A stretch of DNA of 41,111 nt from Lachnospiraceae bacterium (GCA_017524595.1 JAFXVI010000062.1:1-41111); one strand, 5' to 3'. Shown: positions 8,274 through 17,342, counted from the stretch's first letter. Translations and numbers: made by a program. Notes: generated by a model from the letters alone, not told the origin.

Positions 8274-9704
8274 CTATACATTAATATCTGCATGCATTCC
8301 GAGTATTTCCTTATTCTCATCAAGCATCGGCTTTATCACTTTGCCAAGATATGTATCCACCTGCTCGGGCGCACGTCCCACATATTTCTTGGGATCCATT
8401 GTCTTTTTCAGATCTTCTGTCGACATGTTAAAGATAGGATCATCCGCTATGAGTTCAAGGAGATTATTATCCTCTCCATTCTGTTTAACGTTCCTTGCAG
8501 CTTCCATGGACAGTTCCCTTATACGCTCGTGAAGTTCCTGCCTGTCTCCTCCCGCCTTAACGGCATCCATCATTATATTCTCAGTTGCCATAAATGGAAG
8601 CTCGCTCCTTAAATGCTTGTCAATAACCTTATCATTTACCACCAGCCCGTCAACAACGTTAAGGCACAGATCCAGAACTCCGTCTATCGCAAGAAAACCT
8701 TCCGGTATGCTGAGCCTCTTATTTGCCGAATCATCAAGCGTCCTCTCAAACCACTGGGTTGCTGATGTTATCGCAGGATTGAGAGCATCTATCATCACAT
8801 AGCGGCTTAATGACGCAATGCGTTCACTTCTCATGGGATTACGCTTATACGCCATGGCTGATGAACCTATCTGGTTCTTCTCAAACGGTTCCTCTACTTC
8901 CTTAAGATGCTGAAGCAGCCTTATATCATTTGAAAACTTATGGGCACTCGCTGCAATACCGGCAAGAACGTTCGCCACTCTAGTATCCACTTTCCTCGAA
9001 TATGTCTGTCCGGACACAGCGAAGCATTCCTTAAATCCCATCTTCTTTGCGATCATCGGATCAATCTTATCTATCTTCTCATGGTCTCCGTCAAACAGCT
9101 CAAGGAAACTCGCCTGCGTACCTGTAGTTCCTTTGGAACCCAAAAGTTTCATAGTTCCCAATACAAAATCAAGCTCCTCAAGATCCAGCATGAACTCATT
9201 TATCCACAGTGTTGCTCTCTTACCAACAGTAGTAGGCTGCGCCGGCTGAAAATGAGTAAACGCAAGCGTAGGCAGCGCCTTATACTTATCTGCAAACTTT
9301 GACAGTTCCCATATAACATTAATAAGCTTCTTCCTTACTAGTTTAAGAGCCTCTGTCATCACAATGATATCGGTATTATCACCCACATAACATGATGTTG
9401 CTCCAAGATGTATTATACCCTTGGCCTTCGGGCACTGAACGCCATATGCATACACATGGCTCATCACGTCATGCCTGACAAGCTTCTCCCTCTCGCGTGC
9501 CACATCATAATTGATATCCTCGGCATGAGCCTTGAGTTCTTCTATCTGTTCATCGGTAATATTTAGTCCAAGCTCCTTCTCGGTCTCTGCAAGAGCTATC
9601 CAAAGCTTCCTCCATGTAATGAATTTCATATCAGGCGAGAAGATATATTGCATCTCCCTGCTTGCATACCGTTCCGATAATGGACTTACATATTTATCTG
9701 TCAT
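8274..9704 (-). CDS. purB: Adenylosuccinate lyase
   Basis: Cleaves adenylosuccinate to AMP + fumarate, and SAICAR to AICAR. The 476-residue product belongs to the fumarase/aspartase superfamily: signature GSSAMAYKRNPMRSE for the catalytic loop, TSCYVGDNTD near the N-terminal active-site region, and THFQPAQPTTVGKR. I place the start at 9704 because the in-frame upstream codons to 9728 contain the ribosome site itself (AAAGGAAGAAAG just before ATGACAGAT). It precedes purA in the same direction and diverges from pilZ. Confidence 0.97.
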   Translation of the reverse strand: MTDKYVSPLSERYASREMQYIFSPDMKFITWRKLWIALAETEKELGLNITDEQIEELKAHAEDINYDVAREREKLVRHDVMSHVYAYGVQCPKAKGIIHLGATSCYVGDNTDIIVMTEALKLVRKKLINVIWELSKFADKYKALPTLAFTHFQPAQPTTVGKRATLWINEFMLDLEELDFVLGTMKLLGSKGTTGTQASFLELFDGDHEKIDKIDPMIAKKMGFKECFAVSGQTYSRKVDTRVANVLAGIAASAHKFSNDIRLLQHLKEVEEPFEKNQIGSSAMAYKRNPMRSERIASLSRYVMIDALNPAITSATQWFERTLDDSANKRLSIPEGFLAIDGVLDLCLNVVDGLVVNDKVIDKHLRSELPFMATENIMMDAVKAGGDRQELHERIRELSMEAARNVKQNGEDNNLLELIADDPIFNMSTEDLKKTMDPKKYVGRAPEQVDTYLGKVIKPMLDENKEILGMHADINV

Positions 9705-9769
9705 CTTTCTTCCTTTCTGATTCGTCACGAGGTGTAAGCTTTTTCTGATTTACTTTACACTTCCCGAAC

Positions 9770-9798
9770 TTGATTAGTTGGATGCAATGATATATAAT
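9770..9798 (+). promoter_or_regulatory. sigma-A promoter of pilZ
   Basis: TTGATT and TATAAT with a 17-bp spacer on the plus strand. The predicted start near 9805 leaves about 24 nt before the ATG at 9829, including its GGAG site, so the long upstream reading frame is not translated. Confidence 0.7.
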
Positions 9799-9799
9799 C

Positions 9800-9815
9800 T
9801 TATCACTAATGATAA
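9800..9815. promoter_or_regulatory. Palindrome at the pilZ transcription start
   Basis: TTATCA-CTAA-TGATAA is a perfect 6-4-6 inverted repeat centred on the predicted +1 of pilZ. This is a candidate repressor site. Confidence 0.45.
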
Positions 9816-9828
9816 CGGAGTCCGTTCA

Positions 9829-10182
9829 ATGCAGGAAAAACGTAAGGAAAAACGAATACCAATAAATATCCAGCTCTCTGTATCAGACCTTTATACCGGC
9901 GATGCTTCCACCATATCGGACATCTCATCTCCGATCGAAGTCACCGATATCTCCGCCAAGGGAATAGGTTTCATATCAGAAGCAGTTCTGCCGGTCGGCT
10001 TTCTGTTTATCGCCAACATAGAACTCGACAAAGAACTCCCTCAGATAATAACCGACGTCCGGATAATACGCAGTCTGGCCATCGGCGGCAACATTTATCA
10101 ATACGGTTGCGAATTTGTATCCATATCTCCCCGTGTCTCAAAGATGCTTGATGACTTTGAGAACCGCCTTAAAGCCGAGTGA
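9829..10182 (+). CDS. PilZ-domain cyclic-di-GMP receptor
   Basis: A 117-residue stand-alone PilZ protein. Both halves of the ligand motif are visible: RxxxR at R5-R9 (RKEKR) and DxSxxG at residues 40-45 (DISAKG), followed by the beta-barrel strands (VRIIRSLAIGGNIYQYGCEFVSI). Such proteins bind cyclic-di-GMP and pass the signal to partners. The ATG at 9829 was preferred over an upstream TTG (9778) because GGAG lies 8 nt before it and the promoter -10 overlaps the upstream codons. It is transcribed towards the minus-strand DUF5717 operon, whose last gene ends 69 bp beyond its stop. Confidence 0.88.
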   Translation: MQEKRKEKRIPINIQLSVSDLYTGDASTISDISSPIEVTDISAKGIGFISEAVLPVGFLFIANIELDKELPQIITDVRIIRSLAIGGNIYQYGCEFVSISPRVSKMLDDFENRLKAE

Positions 10183-10251
10183 CCAAGTGAAATACTATCA
10201 TGTTTCCCGTTATAAATCAAGAAATGCCATACTTTCGCAGCTATTACCTTT

Positions 10252-11466
10252 TTATTCATATTGGCTGACTATAGCCAGTATCTCCTTGCTGAACTTGGGA
10301 TACTCTCTTACGATGTCCTCTATCTCTTTCTTGGACATATCAAGACTGTAACTATTGAAATCCATTCCTTTTTTAAGCTTCTTGCGTTGTATGATAAGAC
10401 TTCGCCTCATATCCTGCATAACATCGTCATCGGTAAGGATATTGGTCTGGTAAACAAACATCGCAGGATCATTCAGCCTGTAATTCCTTAGCAAACCCGC
10501 CAGCTCTTTCCTTGCCTTTTCAAGCTTATCCGCCACTTCCTCGGAATGATGTCTTGCTGCCTTCTCTTCTTTATACTTTTCCCACATATAGCTTAATTCA
10601 TAAGAATTGTTAACATTGTATTTGGAATAGTAATAATCTATGAGATTGGTCACATTCACATATTTGATCTTTACACTGTTCTGTAAGGTTATCGCCCTGT
10701 TAAGCTTTTTTTCGGTCTTGAGCTGTTCAGCCTGCGCATTCTTATATGTGACACATACAACCGTCAGCGAAAAGCCAAAGAAAGCCAGGATGATATAGTA
10801 TCCAATTCTGACATCGAACTTAAGCGTAACCTGAAGCGCAAATAACAGCGCAGCAGCAAGCACAGATATAAATGAACATATAAAGGCAAGCGCTCTGGAA
10901 TTAGATGCCTTTTCTTTCTCCTCCCTTCGTTGGTAAGCCAATGCACCCTTCTCGCCCTCAAGGAGATTCAGATCACGCTTCACCTTCATCTGATAGTCTT
11001 CTTCTTCCCGCATTTTCTTGATGATTCCTGGAATATCTTTTTCCTGCCTCTCCATATCACGATATTGGGATTCAGTGATCTTAGTCAGCGGACGGACATA
11101 TTTCTCCTCATCCAGTTCAATCTTCTCTATCTTTTTCGCGCTTCTCTCCAGCTCTGTATACTGGCTTAATGACAAGGCGCATATCTCATCAATATCGGCA
11201 AGCTGATCCGTTATGCGCTGATACTCCTTCTTCTGTCCCTCCATATCATCGGAAACAGCCTTCATCTGCTCGCATTTATCACGGATGTAAAGCTCACGCT
11301 CACGATAATCAAGAATATTGATGTCTGCACGTCTTAAGGGAGCACGTTTCAGCCCCTCGCTTATCTCTTCGACGTCATCTTCCGGCTGCATGCTGACGCT
11401 AAAATCGAACTCATCGTCATCATCGCCAAATCCCAGCTTGTCCAGAATAAAATCAACTATACGCAT
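10252..11466 (-). CDS. Two-TM coiled-coil membrane protein, unknown function
   Basis: No recognised family. The 404-residue product has an acidic N-terminal segment (DDDDEFDF near residue 16), a long charged coiled coil (about 55-190), two adjacent hydrophobic helices (about 192-212 and 221-240), and a second coiled coil to about residue 345, ending in a short helical tail. The plan, two soluble coiled-coil arms joined by a TM hairpin, suggests a membrane-attached scaffold with both arms on the same side. It is the last gene of the four-gene operon and starts 4 nt after the TPR gene stops. The lack of enzymatic motifs is notable. Confidence 0.75.
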   Translation of the reverse strand: MRIVDFILDKLGFGDDDDEFDFSVSMQPEDDVEEISEGLKRAPLRRADINILDYRERELYIRDKCEQMKAVSDDMEGQKKEYQRITDQLADIDEICALSLSQYTELERSAKKIEKIELDEEKYVRPLTKITESQYRDMERQEKDIPGIIKKMREEEDYQMKVKRDLNLLEGEKGALAYQRREEKEKASNSRALAFICSFISVLAAALLFALQVTLKFDVRIGYYIILAFFGFSLTVVCVTYKNAQAEQLKTEKKLNRAITLQNSVKIKYVNVTNLIDYYYSKYNVNNSYELSYMWEKYKEEKAARHHSEEVADKLEKARKELAGLLRNYRLNDPAMFVYQTNILTDDDVMQDMRRSLIIQRKKLKKGMDFNSYSLDMSKKEIEDIVREYPKFSKEILAIVSQYE

Positions 11467-11470
11467 ATCA

Positions 11471-12313
11471 TTACCTTAGTATCATGTTAAGCCTGTATTC
11501 CCGCTTCCATGAATCAAGAGTATCTTCCACCTTATCATAGTACATACCTACCCTGCCGGCCTCCTTAAGCTCTTTAAGAGACTTCAGCTGCCCGGCGTAC
11601 CTGTTCGGTGTCTTTTCATAATCATCTCTGGTATCAAGAAGCCTGAGCGCCGAATCAACAGCCCGCTCAGGATATCCGCATCTTATCAGCATCCTGTCAT
11701 ACTGTTCCTTGCTCATATACAAGTTACAGCAGATAAGATGCGAAACAAGACTCTCTTCATCCATATTAAGCCTGTATGCTTCCAAATAATATTCAGCCGC
11801 TTTTTCAAAAAGCATCATCCTGGCATATGTAGTACCCATATTATGAAGCACCGCTGCATATAGTATCGGCTCTGCATCCATGTCTATCTTCTCCAAGGTA
11901 CTTATATACTCATCGATGGCTCTTGCGAACCTTCTTGCTTTCAACAGATTATCTCCCCTGCTCTTATGTTTTCTGGCAGGACTTAAGCCGGAACTCTCTA
12001 TAAGTATCTGCTTTATATTTCGCTTCTCATCTTCGTCGCAGTAATCTATACCGTTAAGTATAGCCATGACAAAATCACTCAGACTCCCGCCTTCGTGCAA
12101 TATCTCTCTTAACTTCTTTGCAAGTTCCGTTAGTTTAAGCTGCCTGTCTAGAAATTCGCACAGCTTATCATCCATAAAATCCTGATCTATGGTATGTGCG
12201 TTCTGCGCTATCAGGTAGCATAACTCTTCTGCCGAATATATATTTATTCCAAGTCCCACGACGCTGTACGGCATTTCAGCCGACTGCGCATGGCATAACA
12301 TCAGATTAGACAT
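11471..12313 (-). CDS. TPR-repeat protein
   Basis: A 280-residue soluble helical protein. Residues about 115-215 form two or three tetratricopeptide-type repeats (KHKSRGDNLLKARRFARAIDEYISTLEKI and AVLHNMGTTYARMMLFEKAAEYYLEAYRLN, with the typical small/Ala and Tyr positions). The N-terminal 100 residues are helical and unassigned. TPR modules bind peptides or protein partners, so this is likely an adaptor within the operon. It lies 10 nt after the DUF5716-like gene. The ATG at 12313 has GAGG 8 nt upstream. There is no signal peptide. Confidence 0.75.
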   Translation of the reverse strand: MSNLMLCHAQSAEMPYSVVGLGINIYSAEELCYLIAQNAHTIDQDFMDDKLCEFLDRQLKLTELAKKLREILHEGGSLSDFVMAILNGIDYCDEDEKRNIKQILIESSGLSPARKHKSRGDNLLKARRFARAIDEYISTLEKIDMDAEPILYAAVLHNMGTTYARMMLFEKAAEYYLEAYRLNMDEESLVSHLICCNLYMSKEQYDRMLIRCGYPERAVDSALRLLDTRDDYEKTPNRYAGQLKSLKELKEAGRVGMYYDKVEDTLDSWKREYRLNMILR

Positions 12314-12323
12314 CCATGGTACC

Positions 12324-13667
12324 TCATACTATCTTTACTTCCTTCTCCCACTTCATGCCTGAAGCTGCGAAGATCTCACCAAAGCCCATATCCTCTATCG
12401 TTATCCTTACCGTATCTCCCGAGCTGAAGCTCACCCTCATCCTGAGCCTTGTAGTTTTGGGGGATCGGTTCGGTATGCCGTCAAGACTAACCATTATACT
12501 GCGTATCTCCTTGCCATCCAGTGGTGTTACAATCAGCTCTACCCTGCTGCCCTGTATCAGCAGGACATCAACTACAGTGCTTATATCAAACCAGTTCTCA
12601 CCGCCATCCGCAAGTGCGATATACTCCTCCCTGTCTCTCCGGTTTACGTTCATCCCAAGATTGAACTTAAGCTTATCTTTTCCCAGAAAGATGTACTTTG
12701 AATTAAGTTCTGTGGGACGTAACCTGTCAACTCCGTAATGGCAGGCGCCCTTGGAATACATATTCCTTCCCTGAAAAACGCGGCGACCCATGCACAGGAA
12801 TCTTATGGTATCCTTACACCACTCGCCTTCAAAACCATCGCCCAACAGATATACCGATCTTACCGGGCGGGTGGAAAGAAAATCATGCATGAGCTCCTGC
12901 ATGGACTCATCCAGTTCCTTTATCTGTTCTTTTGCCGCTTCATGTGCTTCCTTATAAGCTTCTTTCTCCGCCTCGTCCTCATCCTCCGGTTCATCCGGTT
13001 TCAGAATATGCGCATCCGGAACTATGACACCATCAAATACAGCCTCGTCTATCACACCGACTATGGGCGTAGTCTTATGGTTCATCTTCAAATGGTAAGC
13101 GACCATATCCTTTCCGTTATGATCAAAAACAACACTCTCCGTTCCCCAAAGTTCCTGCTGCTGATGTATCATATAATAATATACGCTCTCACTGTAACTT
13201 TGGAACAGTATCCTGTCCCTGGATACCGGTATTGCAGCTGCCACACGTTCAAGAACAGACAACATGTCCTTATCAAGCCTCGGTACTGTAAATATGAAGC
13301 TCTCTATCTGCTCTACAGCCACATACACCGACAACAGATTCAGGGATTTCCTGATAAAAAGTATGAGAAGATCGATTCCGCTGAAATTCTCACCATCGAT
13401 AACGAGGGAATTGCCCGAAACGGCAAGCGAAAGGATCTTGCCCACTTCCGCTTCTCCTTCATTCCGTATGAGACGTTCGGCTTCAGTACCGAAGCTCCAT
13501 TGGTTAACCTTCCTACGCTTGCATAAAAGTGTCGGTATACCCAGTCTCTCGTTTTCCCCATCCGAAACCAGCGTTTCCGGGCTGTCATTATTAAGTTCAA
13601 AATAACTGATCTGAGTCAGGTCATCATTCAGATCGTATCCAACTACGTACCTTGTATCTGTTTCCAT
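12324..13667 (-). CDS. DUF5716-like protein with actin/Hsp70-type fold features
   Basis: I associate this 447-residue protein from memory with DUF5716. Its first 345 residues follow the order of an Hsp70/actin-fold ATPase: a phosphate-1-like strand pair YVVGYDLNDDLTQISYFE, then LGIPTLL..WSFGTEAERL (compare the Hsp70 PSVV..VGEEA block), FTVPRLDKDML, a phosphate-2-like SVVFDHNGKDMVAY, and an adenosine-like VYLLGDGFEG followed by YSKGACHYG. The Gly/Thr-rich signatures are eroded, so ATP hydrolysis is doubtful. An acidic insert (about 222-255) is followed by a helix, and the C-terminal 110 residues are beta-rich. It sits between the giant DUF5717-like gene (15 nt upstream) and the TPR gene. The fold reading is inference. 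Confidence 0.7.
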   Translation of the reverse strand: METDTRYVVGYDLNDDLTQISYFELNNDSPETLVSDGENERLGIPTLLCKRRKVNQWSFGTEAERLIRNEGEAEVGKILSLAVSGNSLVIDGENFSGIDLLILFIRKSLNLLSVYVAVEQIESFIFTVPRLDKDMLSVLERVAAAIPVSRDRILFQSYSESVYYYMIHQQQELWGTESVVFDHNGKDMVAYHLKMNHKTTPIVGVIDEAVFDGVIVPDAHILKPDEPEDEDEAEKEAYKEAHEAAKEQIKELDESMQELMHDFLSTRPVRSVYLLGDGFEGEWCKDTIRFLCMGRRVFQGRNMYSKGACHYGVDRLRPTELNSKYIFLGKDKLKFNLGMNVNRRDREEYIALADGGENWFDISTVVDVLLIQGSRVELIVTPLDGKEIRSIMVSLDGIPNRSPKTTRLRMRVSFSSGDTVRITIEDMGFGEIFAASGMKWEKEVKIV

Positions 13668-13682
13668 CTATGACTCTTCTTC

Positions 13683-16600
13683 CTACAGGCAGGTAAAGAT
13701 CCTGTCCGTAAAACATTCATCCCTCACGTATTCCTCCATCAGCTCCATAAGTGTATCATCATCCTGCAGAGTCTTGCTTACTACCATGTCATTTAGCAGC
13801 CCATACCTGGATTCTCTACCATCCGATACAACATCCGAAATTGATATCGCATCGGAAAAGGTGAGCTCCTCACGGCCGGCGTCTTCCTCTGTAATATAAT
13901 ATTGCAGATTCTCACCGAAGAACAATATGAACTCCTTCGAGAAAATACCTCCATACATATTCCTCATTTCCTCGGTATGATAATTCTCTTCCTCTTCATC
14001 ACCTTCGATAAGATAATGAAGTTTAACCCTTACACCCGGATTTGTCCTATACTCAACTATGGTTTTGTCATTATATAGCGTAAGTTCCGGCAATATTGAT
14101 GTGAATTCCCTGAAGAATACAAAAAAAACGTTTCTTTGGATAAATTCCTTGAGAAAAACAATAAGCATATCTTTTATATTTTCATCGTATTCTTTCTCAT
14201 CCTCCGCATAGTGCTTGAGCAAAGCCAGCTTGCATGCATCATTCAGTTCCTCGCCACGTCTGTAATTCTTGGCAAGATGTTCAAACACTCTGTTATCAAG
14301 CATCCTCTCCTTAACAAAATAATCATAGGCGCTGTATGACAGATAGGCCAGTTCAACTCTTGTATTTGAACCCCGTCTCACATATTCCTCGAACAGATCT
14401 TCCTTCTCACCGATGGTTGTTCTGGTTTCAAGCATCTGAATAATAAGCTTCTCCATAAGTTGAAAACAATCAACATCAAACTGTCTTGCCGCCTTCCAAA
14501 GATTACGAAGCTCCTTAGTGAGCCCGTTAAAGTTCTCTACAAGATATTGCAGGGTAAGAACATCATATTTACCGTTAATGAACGCGTGGTAGGCGACCTT
14601 AACGAGCATCACATCATACAGCTCTTCTTTCCTGCCTATCATATGCGAACATATCCTCACTATAGTCTTTACCGGAACCTTCTCGGCGCCATATACAGTT
14701 ATAAGGTCGTATGCCTCATCATACATTCCTCTTATAACAAAATATCCGACCAGTTCAGCACGATCCCTGGCATTTAATATTCTTGCATCTATATTGATCA
14801 GGAACTCATCAAGCGTCGATATCTCATTATTGTCATAATAATGCCTGAGAAGTTCCATCCTGACATCGCGCTTGAAATCCTCTGTTATCTCGATCGAATC
14901 AACAAGGCTCCTGCAGAAATCGGCATTGTCATCGTCCACGGTTATATAATGCCTGCGACCGTTGCACAGATACAGGTTAAAGCCCGGATTATCTGTTACA
15001 TAATTCCTGATATAAGGGATATATAACGATTCATCCATCAGTTCAGTAACCCTGTTCTTTGGCACTATGGATCGTACTCCGCGCGAATCCTCGGTAAATA
15101 CCATATGATTACCACTGTATATCTCAGGATAAGCATGGCCGTCAACTACAGGATATATCCTCTCTCCAACTATTTCCTCCTGTATAACACATATCCGCCT
15201 GACATCCGGATCATCCACCTTTACATCACAGGTGAACAGAAGCTTGACAAACTGGCTCACAATGTTCGGATTTATGGTATCAGGCGTAAGTATCTGCTCA
15301 TACAGATACGCAAGATCTGTATTGATCCTCCCGTTCATCACCTGATCTATCGCAAAATCCCGCATGGCAGGCTCATAATCTTCGCACAGCTTCTGTACTT
15401 CGAACCTGTGATGCAGCATATTTGAGTACAGATAAGCCAAATGCACATAATCGAGATGATTTCTGAACCCAAAATACATAATAACCGATTTGGGCAGAAG
15501 TTCTTGTCTGTCTAGAGGTATCGACAGCATATAGTATTCATACAGCTTCGTGATACGAAGCTCCATCTCCACACCCCTGCTGAACCACTCGAAATACTTC
15601 TCATCAGACTTTCCTGCCTTGATAAGCATTGCGCAGATCGCACTCACCACATCAGGATCCTCGGTTATCCTGTATATCCTTATCAGAAGCTTCAGTAAAG
15701 TATCAGAAAAATCCTTGATCCTGGCACACAGATACAAAATCTGCTTGCACAGTTCGTTGTTCATCAAACCGTTTTTGGCTGCCCACATCAATATCTGAAG
15801 CTCAAATTCATCCAGTCTGTTAAGTGCCACCGGATTGCTCACAAAATATTGATATGCTTCTACATACAGAATGGGACTTCTGCACCCGTTCCTGTACTGT
15901 TCCTCTATCAGTTCTATCTTTTGCGAATGATTGTTGGAAAGATCCTCGTCAAGATATAAAAGAGTCCATAATATCCTGTAATCTTCACGATTCTGCTTAT
16001 AAAGGTCTTCAACTTCCTCCGCTACTTCGTTGATATAGGCGTCATCGCGCATATAAAGAGTGGTAAGGTACAGATAATAGCTGTACAGAGTGGGATTTTT
16101 CTTTTGTATCTTAAGATCGCTCTCGACATGGTCAATGATCCACTTGGCTTCGTTATATCTCTGGGATACCAAAAGAAGCTGCGCCTGGAACAAACGCGAT
16201 TCCGGATTCTTTTCATCAAGCACATTAAGCCTCTCGACGATCTTAAGCGAGTCACGCACCCATGTATTTACATTGATATGCTTGGTTCTGAAAGCAATAT
16301 AACAACGCATGAGGCGCAAGGTTAAATTCCTTTTCTCCCTGCGTTCTATCCTGAGGCCCTCATTAGACATCCTCTTTGACGCCACGATAGTAACATCCAG
16401 CTTCTGGTGCGAACTCTTAAATATCAGCCTGCCGAAGTTCTTGCCCTCATGCAGCTTGTCCTCTTCGACGAAGAACACAAACCTGTGTACATTTCCGAGA
16501 AAATCATTGGAAGTAAGCCTGTCCTTCTCTATGCGTAAAAATTCGCAATCCGTTGTAACATCAAGATTCACATGACCCCAGGTGGATTTTCGCACCGGAA

Positions 16601-17249
16601 GCTCACAACGCAGTGACTCTGAAATATTGGTAAATTCGTGTATTGTCTTATCCACGCTGTAATAAACAGGCTGCTTCTTATTCACCGCTATCAGGAAATT
16701 GTCTACGTTCTCGTCATCTCCGATGAGATTGCAGAATCCTCTGTACTTGATATATTGAGACTTCTCACTGCCTTCGAAGGCCTGTCGAAAATCCTTTGAA
16801 TAGAATAAGGATACAGCTTCCTCCCAACTCATCTGTGCCTGATTTGTGAAGTGGAAAAGATTCTTGACGCTCCCCATAGAGCTCTTAACTATGCTGCGCA
16901 CAATGGAAAACGCAAATGGTATATAATATTCGCCTTTATTGGATACTATCTGGACATCGCCCTTGACTATATCACCCGGCTCTAAACCGGTTGAATCAAA
17001 CAGAAATGCAACATCTACACATTTGGCATCAAAGCTGTCCACCCGACACACAAGACGCATGCTCGAAGTATATATATTACCTGAAGCAGGCAGTTCATCA
17101 ATGCTCTCAATGGTGAAAGAACCTTCATATATCGCGCCGGCAGGGATTGATTCCTCGATTCTTGACACGGAAAAAGAGAGTTTTCCGCTTTCATAATCGA
17201 AAAACCCGTTCAGCAGCTTGTCAACAATTTCATGCAAGTTCCTCACCAC
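13683..17249 (-). CDS. DUF5717-like giant helical-repeat protein
   Basis: A 1188-residue protein that I associate from memory with DUF5717. Residues 1-300 are beta-rich and look like two Ig-like sandwiches (AGAIYEGSFTIES, then VNLDVTTDCEFLRIEK). Residues about 310-1040 are a long helical array with TPR/solenoid character (LFQAQLLLVSQRYNEAKWII). The last 100 residues return to beta (NPGVRVKLHYLIEG, FFGENLQYYITEED). There is no signal peptide or TM segment, so it is cytosolic. It is the first gene of the operon. The start is unclear: GTG at 17249 or 17246, or TTG at 17237; the only ATG with a good ribosome site (17233) is out of frame. One strong promoter lies just upstream. Confidence 0.8.
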   Translation of the reverse strand: MVRNLHEIVDKLLNGFFDYESGKLSFSVSRIEESIPAGAIYEGSFTIESIDELPASGNIYTSSMRLVCRVDSFDAKCVDVAFLFDSTGLEPGDIVKGDVQIVSNKGEYYIPFAFSIVRSIVKSSMGSVKNLFHFTNQAQMSWEEAVSLFYSKDFRQAFEGSEKSQYIKYRGFCNLIGDDENVDNFLIAVNKKQPVYYSVDKTIHEFTNISESLRCELPVRKSTWGHVNLDVTTDCEFLRIEKDRLTSNDFLGNVHRFVFFVEEDKLHEGKNFGRLIFKSSHQKLDVTIVASKRMSNEGLRIERREKRNLTLRLMRCYIAFRTKHINVNTWVRDSLKIVERLNVLDEKNPESRLFQAQLLLVSQRYNEAKWIIDHVESDLKIQKKNPTLYSYYLYLTTLYMRDDAYINEVAEEVEDLYKQNREDYRILWTLLYLDEDLSNNHSQKIELIEEQYRNGCRSPILYVEAYQYFVSNPVALNRLDEFELQILMWAAKNGLMNNELCKQILYLCARIKDFSDTLLKLLIRIYRITEDPDVVSAICAMLIKAGKSDEKYFEWFSRGVEMELRITKLYEYYMLSIPLDRQELLPKSVIMYFGFRNHLDYVHLAYLYSNMLHHRFEVQKLCEDYEPAMRDFAIDQVMNGRINTDLAYLYEQILTPDTINPNIVSQFVKLLFTCDVKVDDPDVRRICVIQEEIVGERIYPVVDGHAYPEIYSGNHMVFTEDSRGVRSIVPKNRVTELMDESLYIPYIRNYVTDNPGFNLYLCNGRRHYITVDDDNADFCRSLVDSIEITEDFKRDVRMELLRHYYDNNEISTLDEFLINIDARILNARDRAELVGYFVIRGMYDEAYDLITVYGAEKVPVKTIVRICSHMIGRKEELYDVMLVKVAYHAFINGKYDVLTLQYLVENFNGLTKELRNLWKAARQFDVDCFQLMEKLIIQMLETRTTIGEKEDLFEEYVRRGSNTRVELAYLSYSAYDYFVKERMLDNRVFEHLAKNYRRGEELNDACKLALLKHYAEDEKEYDENIKDMLIVFLKEFIQRNVFFVFFREFTSILPELTLYNDKTIVEYRTNPGVRVKLHYLIEGDEEEENYHTEEMRNMYGGIFSKEFILFFGENLQYYITEEDAGREELTFSDAISISDVVSDGRESRYGLLNDMVVSKTLQDDDTLMELMEEYVRDECFTDRIFTCL
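17210..17233 (-). other. Out-of-frame 7-codon ORF overlapping the DUF5717 start
   Basis: ATG at 17233 with GAGG seven bases upstream reads M-K-L-L-T-S-C then TGA, in a different frame from the main gene, whose own candidate starts lack a comparable site. It may be a regulatory mini-ORF or chance. Confidence 0.3.
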
Positions 17250-17256
17250 ACTTTAC

Positions 17257-17285
17257 TTGACTTTAGATAGATTTAAGTATACCAT
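17257..17285 (+). promoter_or_regulatory. Possible promoter of the CobD/HisC-like gene
   Basis: TTGACT and TACCAT with a 17-bp spacer, start near 17292. The -35 is good and the -10 poor. Its -10 overlaps the opposing DUF5717 -10. Confidence 0.4.
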
Positions 17286-17305
17286 ATCTCCGTCCACATT
17301 ATCAA
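17276..17305 (-). promoter_or_regulatory. sigma-A promoter of the DUF5717 operon
   Basis: TTGATA and TATACT with an 18-bp spacer on the minus strand. The start near 17269 gives a very short leader of 20-35 nt, depending on the true start codon. Confidence 0.65.
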
Positions 17306-17342
17306 TTAAAATACTACATATAATAAAGAAGGTAATGGTACC

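Noticed and set aside
9764..9769. CCGAAC core resembling a PurR box near purB
   Set aside because: Only the core matches the PurBox consensus and the required inverted second box at the normal spacing is missing.
9778..9828. Upstream extension of pilZ from TTG at 9778
   Set aside because: The promoter -10 and the predicted start fall inside it; GGAG before the ATG at 9829 decides the start.
12738..13526. Plus-strand frame of 262 codons inside the DUF5716-like gene
   Set aside because: Antisense shadow of a coherent minus-strand gene; no motif, poor start and composition typical of a shadow.
17319..17324. TATAAT upstream of the CobD/HisC-like gene as its promoter
   Set aside because: Its start would fall inside the ribosome site (17327-17331) and there is no -35 at proper spacing.
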